DNA of 64,000 bases, taken from positions 5,208,001-5,272,000 of the forward strand of contig NZ_CP076607.1 in NCBI RefSeq assembly GCF_018966525.1, given 5' to 3'. The notes under the pieces are model-generated. The model was not told the origin of the DNA. It did not search any database and was given only the letters and a program-made list of their open reading frames with translations. This document shows, piece by piece, positions 17,686 to 26,286 of the stretch; the first letter of the stretch is position 1; every line of letters begins with the position of its first letter. The stretch is from Paenibacillus sophorae (lineage in GTDB: Bacteria > Bacillota > Bacilli > Paenibacillales > Paenibacillaceae). The position numbers were made by a program, and so were the translations under genes.

Positions 17686-18564
17686 TTAGTGACCAGCAGC
17701 TTCCAGCTTCTTGAGAGCTGTTTCTTCGTCTTCTACCACACCGAAATCGATCAGCAGTTGTTCCAGTTCGTCCATTTCGATCGGAGTCGGAATGTTCAGC
17801 ATTTCGTTGTGCAGGATTTTGTCAGCCAGTTGCTTGTATTCGTTGGCTTGGTTGTGCTCAGGGTTGTATTGAGTAACCGTCATTCTTCTCAGCTCGGCAT
17901 GTTGTACGACGTTGTCACGAGGTACGAAGTGGATCATTTGCGTGTTCAGACGACGCGCAAGTTCCATGATCAGCTCATCTTCACGGTCGGTGTTACGGCT
18001 GTTACAGATCAGGCCGCCCAGACGAACACTGCCGCTTTGTGCATACTTCAGGATACCGCGTGCGATGTTGTTGGCAGCGTACATAGCCATCATTTCACCG
18101 GAACAGACGATGTAGATCTCTTGTGCTTTGTTCTCGCGGATAGGCATTGCGAAACCGCCGCATACAACGTCACCCAGTACGTCGTAGGAGATGAAGTCCA
18201 TACCGTCATAAGCGCCTTGCTCTTCCAGGAAGTTGATGGAAGTGATGATGCCGCGGCCTGCGCAGCCTACGCCTGGTTCCGGACCGCCGGACTCAACGCA
18301 GAGGATGTCGCCAAAGCCGGTTGCTACTACGTCTTCGAGTTCGAGGTCTTCTACCGAACCCAATTCAGCGGCCATGTGAAGTACAGTTTGTTGAGCTTTC
18401 GTGTTCAGGATCAGACGAGTGGAGTCGGCTTTAGGGTCACAGCCTACGATCATGATTTTTTGGCCAAAAGTGGTTGCCAGCTGTGCCAAAGTGTTCTGGG
18501 AAGTCGTGGATTTACCGATACCGCCTTTACCGTAAAATGCGATTTGTCTTGGTTTCTTACTCAT
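17686..18564 (-). CDS. nifH: Nitrogenase iron protein NifH
   Basis: A 292-residue dinitrogenase reductase that passes electrons to MoFe protein with ATP hydrolysis and also helps FeMo-cofactor maturation. The Walker A YGKGGIGKS (residues 11-19) is intact. [4Fe-4S] ligands are Cys101 (GVGCAGRG) and Cys135 (GDVVCGGF). Arg104 is the residue ADP-ribosylated in organisms with DraT; no draT/draG is in this window. It lies 6 bases after nifB, so the two are co-transcribed. Confidence 0.98.
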   Translation of the reverse strand: MSKKPRQIAFYGKGGIGKSTTSQNTLAQLATTFGQKIMIVGCDPKADSTRLILNTKAQQTVLHMAAELGSVEDLELEDVVATGFGDILCVESGGPEPGVGCAGRGIITSINFLEEQGAYDGMDFISYDVLGDVVCGGFAMPIRENKAQEIYIVCSGEMMAMYAANNIARGILKYAQSGSVRLGGLICNSRNTDREDELIMELARRLNTQMIHFVPRDNVVQHAELRRMTVTQYNPEHNQANEYKQLADKILHNEMLNIPTPIEMDELEQLLIDFGVVEDEETALKKLEAAGH

Positions 18565-18570
18565 GAATAA

Positions 18571-19956
18571 TCATCCCTTCGATATATTAATATTTTCAAA
18601 ATAGGAACCGTATTTCACACTTTCAAGTATAGCTTCCTGTATTCCGCCTTTGCGGACCAGGGGCAGTACGCCTGCTTTGTTCAGCACCGCGCGGGGCGCG
18701 TCGCCGATACCGGAGCTGAGAAGAATCCGGCAATCGCTGAGGATCGAGGTGATCTCTTGAAGCGTTTCGTCTTTGTCTCCATTGCAATCGGCTGTGCCGT
18801 GGCAGTATGCCTGTATCTTCCGGATCCCGATGAATTTCACTTCGGCGCCGTCGGTATCAAAAATCATGAATTCCGTCGCATGGCCAAAATGCTGGTTGAC
18901 CTTGTCCCCGCCTCTGGAAGCAACCGCGACTCTGGTCTTCTTGTTCTCGTCAAGAATGGTTCGGCGGTTCTCCTTCGCGATAAGGCGCTGACGGATTTTG
19001 CTATCGAGCTCCTGTTGGAACTGTTCTCTAGCGTCGAGGTCGATAACAGGATCGGCTTCCATCGTCTCCAGTTGGAAATCCTGATTACGGTCCTGGCCGA
19101 GCAGCCCAACCGCATCGGCGCGGCACTGACGGCAATGGCGCATCAGCTTGGTTCCGCCCTCGCTCAGCTGCTCTTGCAACTGGTTCAGTTCTTTTGGATG
19201 AGGAGCCTTGCGTCCGTCTTTCTCATACTGGCTGCCAGGAGCGATAATCAGCGGCGTTACATTATGAAGCGTCGCGCCGAGCTCCTTGACTTTCTTTGAT
19301 ACTTCAACCAGATGCTTGTCGTTGACCCCCGGAATCAGAATCGAGTTGACTTTGACGAGAATGCCTCGCTTAGCCAGTTCCTCCACGCCTTGAAGCTGAC
19401 GGCTGATCAGCAGAGCGGCGGCTTCTCTTCCTTCGTAACGCACTCCTTCATCAAATACCCATGGATAAATCTCTTTACCGACATCAGGGTCGATGGCGTT
19501 GATCGTAATCGTTACATGTCCGATCCCCAGTTCCACGATCCGATCGATGTGCCGGTATAGTGTAAGGCCGTTGGTGCTGAGACAGGTCATCACGTCGGGT
19601 ACATGCTTCTTGACTCTCGCAAATGTATCGAAAGTCTTATCCGCATTTGCAAGCGGATCGCCTGGTCCGGCTATGCCGACCACCGACAGCTGCATGAGCT
19701 GTGCTGCTACACCTTTTACTTTCCGCTCCGCTTGTTCCGGAGTGAGCACCTCACTGACAACCCCAGGTCTGCTTTCGTTCACGCAGTCGAATTTACGGTT
19801 GCAGTAGTTGCATTGAATGTTGCAGGCGGGAGCAACCGGGATATGCATCCTGGCAAAAAACCGATGGGCTTCCTCGCTGTAGCAAGGGTGGCGACTGATC
19901 TCGTCCTCTGCTGCACTTGATGAACACGACGTCGGCTGCGGCTTCATTTTTCCCAC
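18571..19956 (-). CDS. nifB: FeMo-cofactor biosynthesis protein NifB
   Basis: A 461-residue radical-SAM enzyme that builds the carbide-centred 8Fe core (NifB-co). The radical-SAM cysteines are Cys45, Cys49 and Cys52 (CNIQCNYC), and the HPC motif at 23-25 supplies an auxiliary cluster ligand. A NifX-like domain fills the C-terminal part (from about residue 340: TRVAVASRGGDKVNQHFGHA). This is the long, fused architecture. It is the first gene of the operon, with a leader of about 210 bases. Confidence 0.97.
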   Translation of the reverse strand: MGKMKPQPTSCSSSAAEDEISRHPCYSEEAHRFFARMHIPVAPACNIQCNYCNRKFDCVNESRPGVVSEVLTPEQAERKVKGVAAQLMQLSVVGIAGPGDPLANADKTFDTFARVKKHVPDVMTCLSTNGLTLYRHIDRIVELGIGHVTITINAIDPDVGKEIYPWVFDEGVRYEGREAAALLISRQLQGVEELAKRGILVKVNSILIPGVNDKHLVEVSKKVKELGATLHNVTPLIIAPGSQYEKDGRKAPHPKELNQLQEQLSEGGTKLMRHCRQCRADAVGLLGQDRNQDFQLETMEADPVIDLDAREQFQQELDSKIRQRLIAKENRRTILDENKKTRVAVASRGGDKVNQHFGHATEFMIFDTDGAEVKFIGIRKIQAYCHGTADCNGDKDETLQEITSILSDCRILLSSGIGDAPRAVLNKAGVLPLVRKGGIQEAILESVKYGSYFENINISKG

Positions 19957-20091
19957 CTCCTTAAAGTAATGAGGAGTTGTACTCCCTTGCGCATACTTCG
20001 CATCATTCTCGCGTCGGAGGCATGCGCCTAAGTTTTGCGGAGCGTCAGCTGTTCAATGTTTCACAGCCGGCTTCCTTGGGTAAGACTCAAA

Positions 20092-20113
20092 TAGGTTATT
20101 GTTAGGTAACCTA
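20092..20113. promoter_or_regulatory. Inverted repeat in the nifB leader, possible second GlnR site
   Basis: TAGGTTA and TAACCTA are perfect arms separated by 8 bases, about 55-75 bases after the predicted nif start point. The segment TGTTAGGTAACCTACA resembles a GlnR box but is one base short in the spacer and has one mismatch. A downstream GlnR site that represses under nitrogen excess is known in P. polymyxa; equating this repeat with it is inference. Confidence 0.4.
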
Positions 20114-20172
20114 CATCCGACATGTCAGTTTTCCTGACCTCAACCTTGCTTGAAAAGCTTTGCTGTACACTC

Positions 20173-20201
20173 ATCATATTTTCAATCCCGTATATCGTCA
20201 A
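20173..20201 (-). promoter_or_regulatory. nifB: Sigma-A promoter of the nif operon
   Basis: On the minus strand: -35 TTGACG (20196-20201), a 17-base spacer, and -10 TATGAT (20173-20178). The predicted start is near 20166, giving a nifB leader of about 210 bases. Both hexamers differ from consensus by one base. No -24/-12 (sigma-54) element was seen, in keeping with Paenibacillus nif control by GlnR rather than NifA. Confidence 0.8.
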
Positions 20202-20260
20202 TTAGCGTAAACAAGAAAATTTAAGGTATTTCCACGTGTTTGCAGTTTCGTCAAATCATA

Positions 20261-20277
20261 TGTTAGTTTATATGACA
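20261..20277. promoter_or_regulatory. GlnR/TnrA binding box upstream of nifB
   Basis: TGTTAGTTTATATGACA matches TGTNA-N7-TNACA at every defined position. Its centre lies about 100 bases upstream of the predicted nif start and 60 bases upstream of the -35. GlnR is the established nitrogen regulator of Paenibacillus nif operons, so an activator role is likely. The box also lies in the gap shared with terC, but on the far side of the terC promoter. Confidence 0.8.
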
Positions 20278-20461
20278 TTCACATCTCATGTTTACGTTTT
20301 CATATCCCGTTTTCATTGAAAATCAATGTCATTTTACTCCCCTTTTACAGTGGCTTAACTGAAAGATCTCTCTACATGTATCCCCTTGTTCTGACAAAGG
20401 AATGTCGATTCTAGCGGATTAAACTCCAAATCATTGATGGTATGATTGAAATCCCACGCTG

Positions 20462-20490
20462 TTGACAATGTTTCTCAACTAATATATGAT
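20462..20490 (+). promoter_or_regulatory. Sigma-A promoter of terC
   Basis: Consensus -35 TTGACA (20462-20467), a 17-base spacer and -10 TATGAT (20485-20490). Transcription would start near 20497 and run through the riboswitch. Confidence 0.82.
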
Positions 20491-20525
20491 CTTTCTAGGC
20501 AGATATTAAGTGAACCGAATATCCC

Positions 20526-20622
20526 GTAAAGGGGAGTAGCTGTTAAATAAAGTCGTCAGTACGAGAACGCAACCGTTTCTCCGGCTTTATTGGCAATAAC
20601 TTATTGTTAGCGAGACCTTTAC
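20526..20622 (+). ncRNA. yybP-ykoY (Mn2+) riboswitch
   Basis: The leader has the family's AAAGGGGAGTAGC opening, a TCGTCAGTACGAG arm and the closing GCGAGACCTTTACC. Helix P1 is exact: GTAAAGG (20526-20532) with CCTTTAC (20616-20622). The class senses Mn2+ and commonly controls TerC/YkoY and MntP-type exporters, matching the gene that follows. Confidence 0.9.
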
Positions 20623-20672
20623 CATTCAGATTGATGCTTTTGAATTCAATCTGTTTGGTAAAGGTCTTTTTT
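20613..20672 (+). terminator. Riboswitch-controlled terminator of terC
   Basis: AGACCTTTACC (20613-20623) pairs perfectly with GGTAAAGGTCT (20657-20667), with an inner CAGATTGA/TCAATCTG stem and a six-T tail. The left arm contains the 3' strand of riboswitch P1. Forming P1 (Mn2+ bound) therefore prevents the terminator, giving an ON switch. Confidence 0.88.
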
Positions 20673-20714
20673 ATATACTTTTGGGTCATCATAAACGCGA
20701 GGGAGGTAACAACA

Positions 20715-21545
20715 ATGGATTTGGGATTACTATTGGAATATGGCTGGGTACTGCTTGTTCTTGTGGGGTTGGAAGGGCTGCTCGCCGCGGACAATGCATT
20801 GGTGCTGGCAATCATGGTAAAACATCTTCCTGAGGAAACAAGGAAAAAGGCGCTCTTTTACGGGCTGTTCGGGGCGTTCATCTTCAGGTTCGGCTCGCTG
20901 TTCGTCATTTCGTTCCTGGTGGACATCTGGCAGGTGCAGGCGATCGGGGCGATCTATCTGCTGTTTATAGCGGCCAATCATATCATCCGCAAAATCATTG
21001 CTTCAAAGAAGCCGGTAACGGAAGAAGCCGCGGAAAGCGGCGCAAAGGAAGACGCGGACAAAAAGAAAGGCGGTTTCTGGCTGACCGTCTTCAAGGTGGA
21101 GCTGGCTGACATCGCCTTTGCCGTCGACTCGATTCTCGCCGCGGTCGCTCTGGCCGTCGCGCTTCCGCCAAGCGGTCTTCCCGCAATCGGCGGACTCGAC
21201 GGAGGTGTGTTCCTCGTTATTTTTGCCGGGGGCTTTATCGGACTGGTTATCATGCGCTTTGCCGCCTCTTTCTTCGTCAAGCTTCTTCATTCCCGTCCGG
21301 GACTTGAAGTTGCGGCCTTCGTTATCGTCGGCTGGGTTGGCGTCAAGCTATCTGTCATTACACTTGCGCATCCTTCGCTCGGTATATTGTCCGAGGATTT
21401 CGCGCATAGCACCTTGTGGAAAGCGACTTTCTATATCGTCCTCGTCCTCATTGCCGCTATCGGTTGGTTCATGAGCAAGCATACTACCGAAGAGAATAAA
21501 GGTGTAAATCCAGTCCGCGAACTGGATAAGCAGCTTGGGAAATAA
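20715..21545 (+). CDS. TerC/YkoY-family membrane protein, probable Mn2+ exporter
   Basis: A 276-residue polytopic membrane protein starting MDLGLLLEYGW, with GGGAGG 8 bases upstream. Conserved membrane acidic motifs are visible: EGLLAADNALVLAIM near the N-terminus and ADIAFAVDSILAA around residue 140. A charged loop rich in Lys/Glu (about 110-128) separates the halves. TerC/YkoY proteins act in manganese efflux, including metalation of exported enzymes. The Mn2+ riboswitch in front of it strongly supports that role. It is divergent from nif. Confidence 0.9.
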   Translation: MDLGLLLEYGWVLLVLVGLEGLLAADNALVLAIMVKHLPEETRKKALFYGLFGAFIFRFGSLFVISFLVDIWQVQAIGAIYLLFIAANHIIRKIIASKKPVTEEAAESGAKEDADKKKGGFWLTVFKVELADIAFAVDSILAAVALAVALPPSGLPAIGGLDGGVFLVIFAGGFIGLVIMRFAASFFVKLLHSRPGLEVAAFVIVGWVGVKLSVITLAHPSLGILSEDFAHSTLWKATFYIVLVLIAAIGWFMSKHTTEENKGVNPVRELDKQLGK

Positions 21546-21569
21546 GCAAACTTCCTGATTAATCGACAA

Positions 21570-21616
21570 AAACAGCCCGTTTACGCTGTAATAAGCGCAA
21601 ACGGGCTTGTTTGTTT
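21570..21616. terminator. Bidirectional terminator between terC and rlmN
   Basis: GCCCGTTTACGC pairs with GCGCAAACGGGC (one mismatch). TTGTTTGTTT follows on the plus strand and GTTTTTG on the minus strand, so it can end both convergent genes. Confidence 0.8.
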
Positions 21617-21720
21617 AGATAAACCCTATATGGAAGGAATTCATCTATAAATCCTTGAAGATGTGAGGTGAATGGGATATATACGTAAGTTATTTTACCT
21701 CATAAGCATGGGGAACAACC

Positions 21721-22788
21721 TTATCCCAGCGCCGATGCCTTAATCTGCTTGCTGCGCAGTTGTCCGCAGGCTGCATCAATGTCCGTTCCCTGCTCCAGAC
21801 GAGTGCTGACGCTCACGCCCTGTTTTTTCAGCGTATCGAAGAAAGCCCGAATCGTCTCCCGGTCGCTGCGCTGATATTCGCTGTGCTCATCCACCGGGTT
21901 ATACGGAATCAAGTTTACATTGACGAGCGGGCCATAACCGGCGATTAGCTTGGCCAGTTCCAGCGCATGTTCCTGCTGGTCGTTCACATCCCGCAGCAAA
22001 ATATACTCCAGCGTCGTTCTCCGCTTCGTCTTCTCTAAATAGTAGCCAATCGCATGCATCAGTTTCTCGATCGGAATGGCGCGGTTGATCTTCATGATGC
22101 GGGTGCGAAGCTCATTATTCGGCGCGTGCAGGGAAATGGCCAGATTCACCTGAAGGTTGCGGTCGGCAAATTCAATGATTTTGTCCGCAAGGCCGCTGGT
22201 CGAGACGGTGATATGCCGTCCGGCGATGTCCAGCCCCTTCTGATGCTTGATAATCAGCAGAAAATCTATCATATTTTCAAAATTGTCAAACGGCTCCCCG
22301 ATGCCCATGACGACAATGTGGCTTACCGCTTCACCCTTCCCCGTACGGTCCAGATTCAGCTGTACCTGCATAATCTGCTCCACAATCTCCCCGGAAGACA
22401 AGTCCCGGCTCTTGGACAAAAGCCCGCTTGCACAGAAGCTGCACCCGATATTGCAGCCGACCTGGGTCGTTACGCAAACAGCCAGCCCGTATTTTTGCCG
22501 CATTAATACCGTCTCGATCAAATTACCGTCCGGCAGGCGGAACAGAAACTTAACCGTACCGTCTATCGACTCCTGCTTTACGTGCTCGGTCAAGGTCCGA
22601 ATGGAAAAATGCTCGTCCAACTGCTGCAAGGCGTCCGGATGCACATCTTCCATTTGCGAAAAATCCGTTACCCGCTTTATATACAGCCAATCCCACACCT
22701 GCAGAGCCCGGAATTTACGGTGTCCGCGGTCCAGCAGCCATGCCGCCAGCTGATCAAAGGTCAATCCATAGATGGAAGTTTTGCTCAT
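21721..22788 (-). CDS. rlmN: 23S rRNA (adenine-2503-C2)-methyltransferase RlmN
   Basis: A 355-residue radical-SAM enzyme that methylates A2503 of 23S rRNA and A37 of some tRNAs. The CNIGCSFCASG motif holds the [4Fe-4S] cysteines, and the C-terminal AACGQLR cysteine is the RlmN/Cfr methyl-carrier or resolving residue. VMGIGEPFDNFENM and SLHAPNNELR are also diagnostic. The N-terminal helical HRKFRALQVWDWLY segment is the RNA-binding part. Length and sequence favour RlmN over the resistance enzyme Cfr. Confidence 0.95.
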   Translation of the reverse strand: MSKTSIYGLTFDQLAAWLLDRGHRKFRALQVWDWLYIKRVTDFSQMEDVHPDALQQLDEHFSIRTLTEHVKQESIDGTVKFLFRLPDGNLIETVLMRQKYGLAVCVTTQVGCNIGCSFCASGLLSKSRDLSSGEIVEQIMQVQLNLDRTGKGEAVSHIVVMGIGEPFDNFENMIDFLLIIKHQKGLDIAGRHITVSTSGLADKIIEFADRNLQVNLAISLHAPNNELRTRIMKINRAIPIEKLMHAIGYYLEKTKRRTTLEYILLRDVNDQQEHALELAKLIAGYGPLVNVNLIPYNPVDEHSEYQRSDRETIRAFFDTLKKQGVSVSTRLEQGTDIDAACGQLRSKQIKASALG

Positions 22789-22904
22789 GATTTATCCTCT
22801 TTTCAAGGCTTCCACGAAGCCTGTCATTCAACATGCAGCTGCCTAGACTGCAATCGTATCTTATTGTCCCAAATTTTTTTAATTAAAACAAGAGGATTCT
22901 TATA

Positions 22905-22947
22905 GAAAAAAGCCGTCCGGCGAAGGCGAATTCCTCCGTTGAACGGC
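22905..22947 (-). terminator. Terminator of the YcdB/SLH gene
   Basis: AAGCCGT and ACGGCTT arms with an internal imperfect stem, followed by TTTTTT on the minus strand. Confidence 0.7.
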
Positions 22948-22969
22948 TTAAAGCTTTGTGCTTGCTGTA

Positions 22970-25363
22970 TTAGTAAATGGGCTGTCCGATAGCCTGGTCC
23001 GTCTTGCCCTGGAGTTCCACCAGCTTCATCATTACCGTAGCCGCTTCGGCCTTGGTTACGGTGTCAGCCGGATTAAATTTGCCGTTCTCTCCCTGGAGAA
23101 GCCCAAGCTTCACAGCGACAGCAACTTCGCCCTTGCGGGTGATCGAGGCGGCGTCACCAAATTGGGCCAAGACCGGATCTGCCTGTAAGAAGGCGGAAAT
23201 CTTGTTGTATTTAACAATGGAAGTCAAGAGGACCGCAAATCCCTCGCGTGTCAGCTTGGTGTCCGCTTGGAACGTGCTGCCTGGATCGATCCACTGGTTC
23301 TGCACAGCGTAGGAGACCGCATTATAATATGGGTTTTCCGGACTGACGCCCGCAACCGGCTTAGGTTCGGTTCCGTTATTATATCCCCCAAAATAAGGCG
23401 TAACCGCTTTGGATATCCAAGTCAGCCAGTCTCCTGCGGTAATCTCGGAATCGGGATTCACTTTACCATCCTGATCCGGTACGAGAATATTGTATTTCAC
23501 CAATGTCGACAGCGCCTGCTCGGCCGCATGTCCTTGAATGTCGGAAGCGGAGGCTGCTTTCTTCAATTGGCCGGGCACCTCATATTGAGCCGTCAGCTTG
23601 CCGGTAACCGCGTCAATGACTTCCGGGACGTTCGCGGGATCTGCAAGTACGGGCGAATATACAAGCTTGATCTTCGGCTCGTTGTAACCGGCAACGGTAT
23701 AGCCTCCGTAACCTCCGAAGCCTCCGAAGCTTCCATACTGCAGCTTCACCTTATAGCGGTCAAAAGTCTGAGCCCGCGCCTCTGCCTTCGCAACCTTCAC
23801 TGCAGACAGGTCGACTCCCGCTTTCCCAAGATCTGTTGTCCGAGGAACGTTATAAGTCTTCAGTGCGCCGGTATGGTCGAGCACAAGCGTCAGACCGCCA
23901 TCGCTAACCGGAACCCCTTTATAAAAGCGAAGGAATTGGAAGGTGAAGCCCGCTCCTTCGCCGGCGGTATCTTCCCGTTCGACCAGCTTCAGATTGCCGG
24001 CGGCGTTAGGATACAGGAGGTTGACCAGGGCGATCGCCTTATTCCTGGCCTGCTGCCGCGTCGCGTTAGTTTCCTTGCCCTTCGGCTTGTTGGCTTCCTG
24101 GGCGCCAGGCGGGACTGGATATCGATTTTCATTAAAACTCAGAATTTGCCCGGTAATGGCGTCAACCTCGGCGTAAGATTGAGAGGGGTAACCGGTCTTG
24201 AGAGACTCGTTATCCGTCCAGTTCAGTCTCCAAATCTTCCGGTCCGTGTCCGTATAATCGCTGCCCAGTGAACTGGATACCAGCTTTCTCGCAGCTGGAA
24301 TCGAAACGACTTGCTTAACCAGTTTGGCCGCTTCATCGCTCGTTATTTCTGTAGCGGCGGTTCTGGGAGTAAAGCGGCTCGTTGCTTGCGGAACATCGCT
24401 GTAAACGGAGGTTGTGACCGTACTTTCCGCGCCAGAAGTATTCAGCCGTTTTCCCGTCAAGGCATCGATGGCATACAGCGCCCGCTCGGTCGGCCGCCAG
24501 CCCAGGATCCAGCTGTTGCCTCCGCCATTCTTGTAGACAGGCATATAAACAAGTTCCACATCAAACTGGTCGCTGAATGTCTGCTCCGCCTTAGCCTGTG
24601 AAAGCGAAGCTGTAACCGCAGGGTAGTTCCAATGCTCCGGCGATTTGTTGAACTGCCTTACGCTGCCGTCCGCTGCAACGACCATGTTGACATTTTCAAG
24701 CGGGGAAGTGATGCCGTTCTTAATAACGCTAAAAGTAAACCCGTATTGCACGGGGCCAAAAAGTGCAAGATTACTCATGTAATCAATGCCGTCCTGCAGT
24801 TCCAAATCGTTAATCGAAAGGGAGGGAGCCGCTTTGGAGATAAAAGCTTTGGCTTTCTCCAGCGCCTGTTCCCTGGTGATCTCGGGCGGATAATAACTCT
24901 GGTTCTGCTGACGGTCCGAAAAATAGAGAGATGTACTGATCAGGTCTCCATTAACGGCGTCCACCTGGCTGCTGAAGCCATATCCGCTATTGCCCTTCTG
25001 GTAATTCCACTGAATGTTCCATATCATTTGATTGGATGGCGCAGGGAACGAATTGGTAATACCCAGTTCCACATTTGTTACTTCCGCATCCGCCAAGATG
25101 GGAAACAACTCTTTCAGCTTGGAGATCGCCTGTTCTTTCGTAAACTTGACCTTAGCAGGGTCTGCATCGGCCGTCTTCGCAGATGCCGCGGCATTCTGGG
25201 ATTTTTCGGCAGGCGCATTGAGGGAAACAGGCTGGGCTACGAGGGTAACGGAAGAAGAGGCCGCAGCGGCTAATCCTGCAGGCATCACAAGAGTAAATGC
25301 CACCATTCCGGTTAATGCGGATTTTACTGTGAAGCCTGGGGTACGGATATGCTTTTTCTTCAA
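22970..25363 (-). CDS. YcdB/YcdC-domain surface protein with SLH repeats
   Basis: A 797-residue secreted protein. A signal peptide spans about residues 1-34 (LTGMVAFTLVMPAGLAAAAS). Tandem YcdB/PepSY-like domains follow (about 75-600), each with FTKEQAISKLKELFP- or ITREQALEKAKAFI-type helices followed by a GDLIS- or GKRL-type strand. Three SLH-like segments close the protein (about 610-797), ending in ADTVTKAEAATVMMKLVELQ. SLH domains anchor proteins to pyruvylated secondary wall polymer. The YcdB domains have no settled function; a peptidase-inhibitor-like or matrix role is possible. A Gly/Tyr-rich patch (FGGFGGYGGY) sits near residue 550. Confidence 0.82.
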   Translation of the reverse strand: MKKKHIRTPGFTVKSALTGMVAFTLVMPAGLAAAASSSVTLVAQPVSLNAPAEKSQNAAASAKTADADPAKVKFTKEQAISKLKELFPILADAEVTNVELGITNSFPAPSNQMIWNIQWNYQKGNSGYGFSSQVDAVNGDLISTSLYFSDRQQNQSYYPPEITREQALEKAKAFISKAAPSLSINDLELQDGIDYMSNLALFGPVQYGFTFSVIKNGITSPLENVNMVVAADGSVRQFNKSPEHWNYPAVTASLSQAKAEQTFSDQFDVELVYMPVYKNGGGNSWILGWRPTERALYAIDALTGKRLNTSGAESTVTTSVYSDVPQATSRFTPRTAATEITSDEAAKLVKQVVSIPAARKLVSSSLGSDYTDTDRKIWRLNWTDNESLKTGYPSQSYAEVDAITGQILSFNENRYPVPPGAQEANKPKGKETNATRQQARNKAIALVNLLYPNAAGNLKLVEREDTAGEGAGFTFQFLRFYKGVPVSDGGLTLVLDHTGALKTYNVPRTTDLGKAGVDLSAVKVAKAEARAQTFDRYKVKLQYGSFGGFGGYGGYTVAGYNEPKIKLVYSPVLADPANVPEVIDAVTGKLTAQYEVPGQLKKAASASDIQGHAAEQALSTLVKYNILVPDQDGKVNPDSEITAGDWLTWISKAVTPYFGGYNNGTEPKPVAGVSPENPYYNAVSYAVQNQWIDPGSTFQADTKLTREGFAVLLTSIVKYNKISAFLQADPVLAQFGDAASITRKGEVAVAVKLGLLQGENGKFNPADTVTKAEAATVMMKLVELQGKTDQAIGQPIY

Positions 25364-25446
25364 AATCTCATCCTCCTTTTCTCAATTCTTAGTAATTATA
25401 AAGATATTTTCATTTATTTTCCATATGAAATATCTCTTACTCACAG

Positions 25447-25488
25447 AAAAAAACCTCCTATCACCCGCCATGGGGCAAAGAAGGCTTA
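25447..25488 (-). terminator. Terminator of the ABC importer operon
   Basis: On the minus strand a CCTTCTTTGCCC...GGAGG stem is followed by seven T. It belongs to the same sequence family as the terminators at 28203 and 35729. Confidence 0.65.
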
Positions 25489-25530
25489 ATGAAGACGGCG
25501 TCTTTCGCAAAGTACGGCCGTGGATCGCGA

Positions 25531-26286
25531 TCAGGACCTGCGCCATTTCATAAAGATATGATCCAGCACATCAACCAGCAGAAAAAGAATAAAGCCAACG
25601 AGACTGAACAGCAGTATGCCCGCATACATTCCGGGGTAGTCCAGACGCTGCCATGAATCCATAATAAAAAAGCCCATTCCGTGCTCCGTTCCGTAAATCT
25701 CGGTAAAAAACAGCACCGAAATGGCAGTGCCGAGTGAAATGCGGACCGTACTGAGAATGACCGACAGCGCCCCAGGCAGCGTCACATGCCAAAATTTATG
25801 CAGCGCGCTTGCTCCGATGCTGGACAGTACTTCGTAGGCACTACCCGGGATCGCTTTTATGCCGTCGCGTGCGGAGATAATGACCTGAAAGATTAGAATC
25901 AGCATGATCATCAGTATTTTGGAGATTTCCCCAAGTCCGAAAAACAGCATAACGACCGGCAGCAGGGCAATTTTGGGCACGGGATACGTTAGGTAGACGA
26001 CGGGGTCGAGAAGCTTATTCCAGAATGCAGAACGTCCCATGAGAAGGCCGATCAGCAAGCCGAGCAGAAGCGCGAGCAGCATTCCGGCAAATACGCGGAA
26101 CAGACTGTATCCGATATTCAACCAGGTCTCCACGTACCCAAGCCGGAACAAGGACGCGTAAACTGCAAAGGGGCTCGGCAGAATCGGCATGTTGATGAGC
26201 AGAGCTGCGGCATACCAGACCACATTGATCCCCAAGAATACAAGCAATAGCCGTAAGATATAATGATAGCCCGTTTTTTTTACCAT
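25531..26286 (-). CDS. ABC transporter permease (SsuC/TauC type)
   Basis: A 251-residue membrane protein with about six membrane helices. The coupling motif EVLSSIGASALHKFWHVTLPGALS (EAA loop) lies at about residues 150-175. It belongs to the BPD_transp_1 group used for nitrate, sulfonate, taurine and pyrimidine-precursor importers. It overlaps the ATPase gene by 7 bases. The substrate is not predictable from the permease. Confidence 0.88.
   Translation of the reverse strand: MVKKTGYHYILRLLLVFLGINVVWYAAALLINMPILPSPFAVYASLFRLGYVETWLNIGYSLFRVFAGMLLALLLGLLIGLLMGRSAFWNKLLDPVVYLTYPVPKIALLPVVMLFFGLGEISKILMIMLILIFQVIISARDGIKAIPGSAYEVLSSIGASALHKFWHVTLPGALSVILSTVRISLGTAISVLFFTEIYGTEHGMGFFIMDSWQRLDYPGMYAGILLFSLVGFILFLLVDVLDHIFMKWRRS

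Noticed and set aside
17686..18564. Alternative identity as VnfH/AnfH or ChlL
   Set aside because: It is in an operon with NifD/K that keep Mo-nitrogenase ligands and with NifE/N/B/V; no vnf/anf G-subunit gene is present.
16199..18570. Long open frames on the plus strand opposite nifD (437 codons) and nifH (293 codons)
   Set aside because: They mirror highly conserved nif genes, have no family motifs and no RBS, and arise from codon bias on the coding strand.
21721..22788. Cfr-type resistance methyltransferase
   Set aside because: Length, N-terminal RNA-binding region and chromosomal context fit housekeeping RlmN.
23267..24271. 334-codon plus-strand frame opposite the YcdB/SLH gene
   Set aside because: Antisense to a well-supported surface-protein gene; no motif or RBS.
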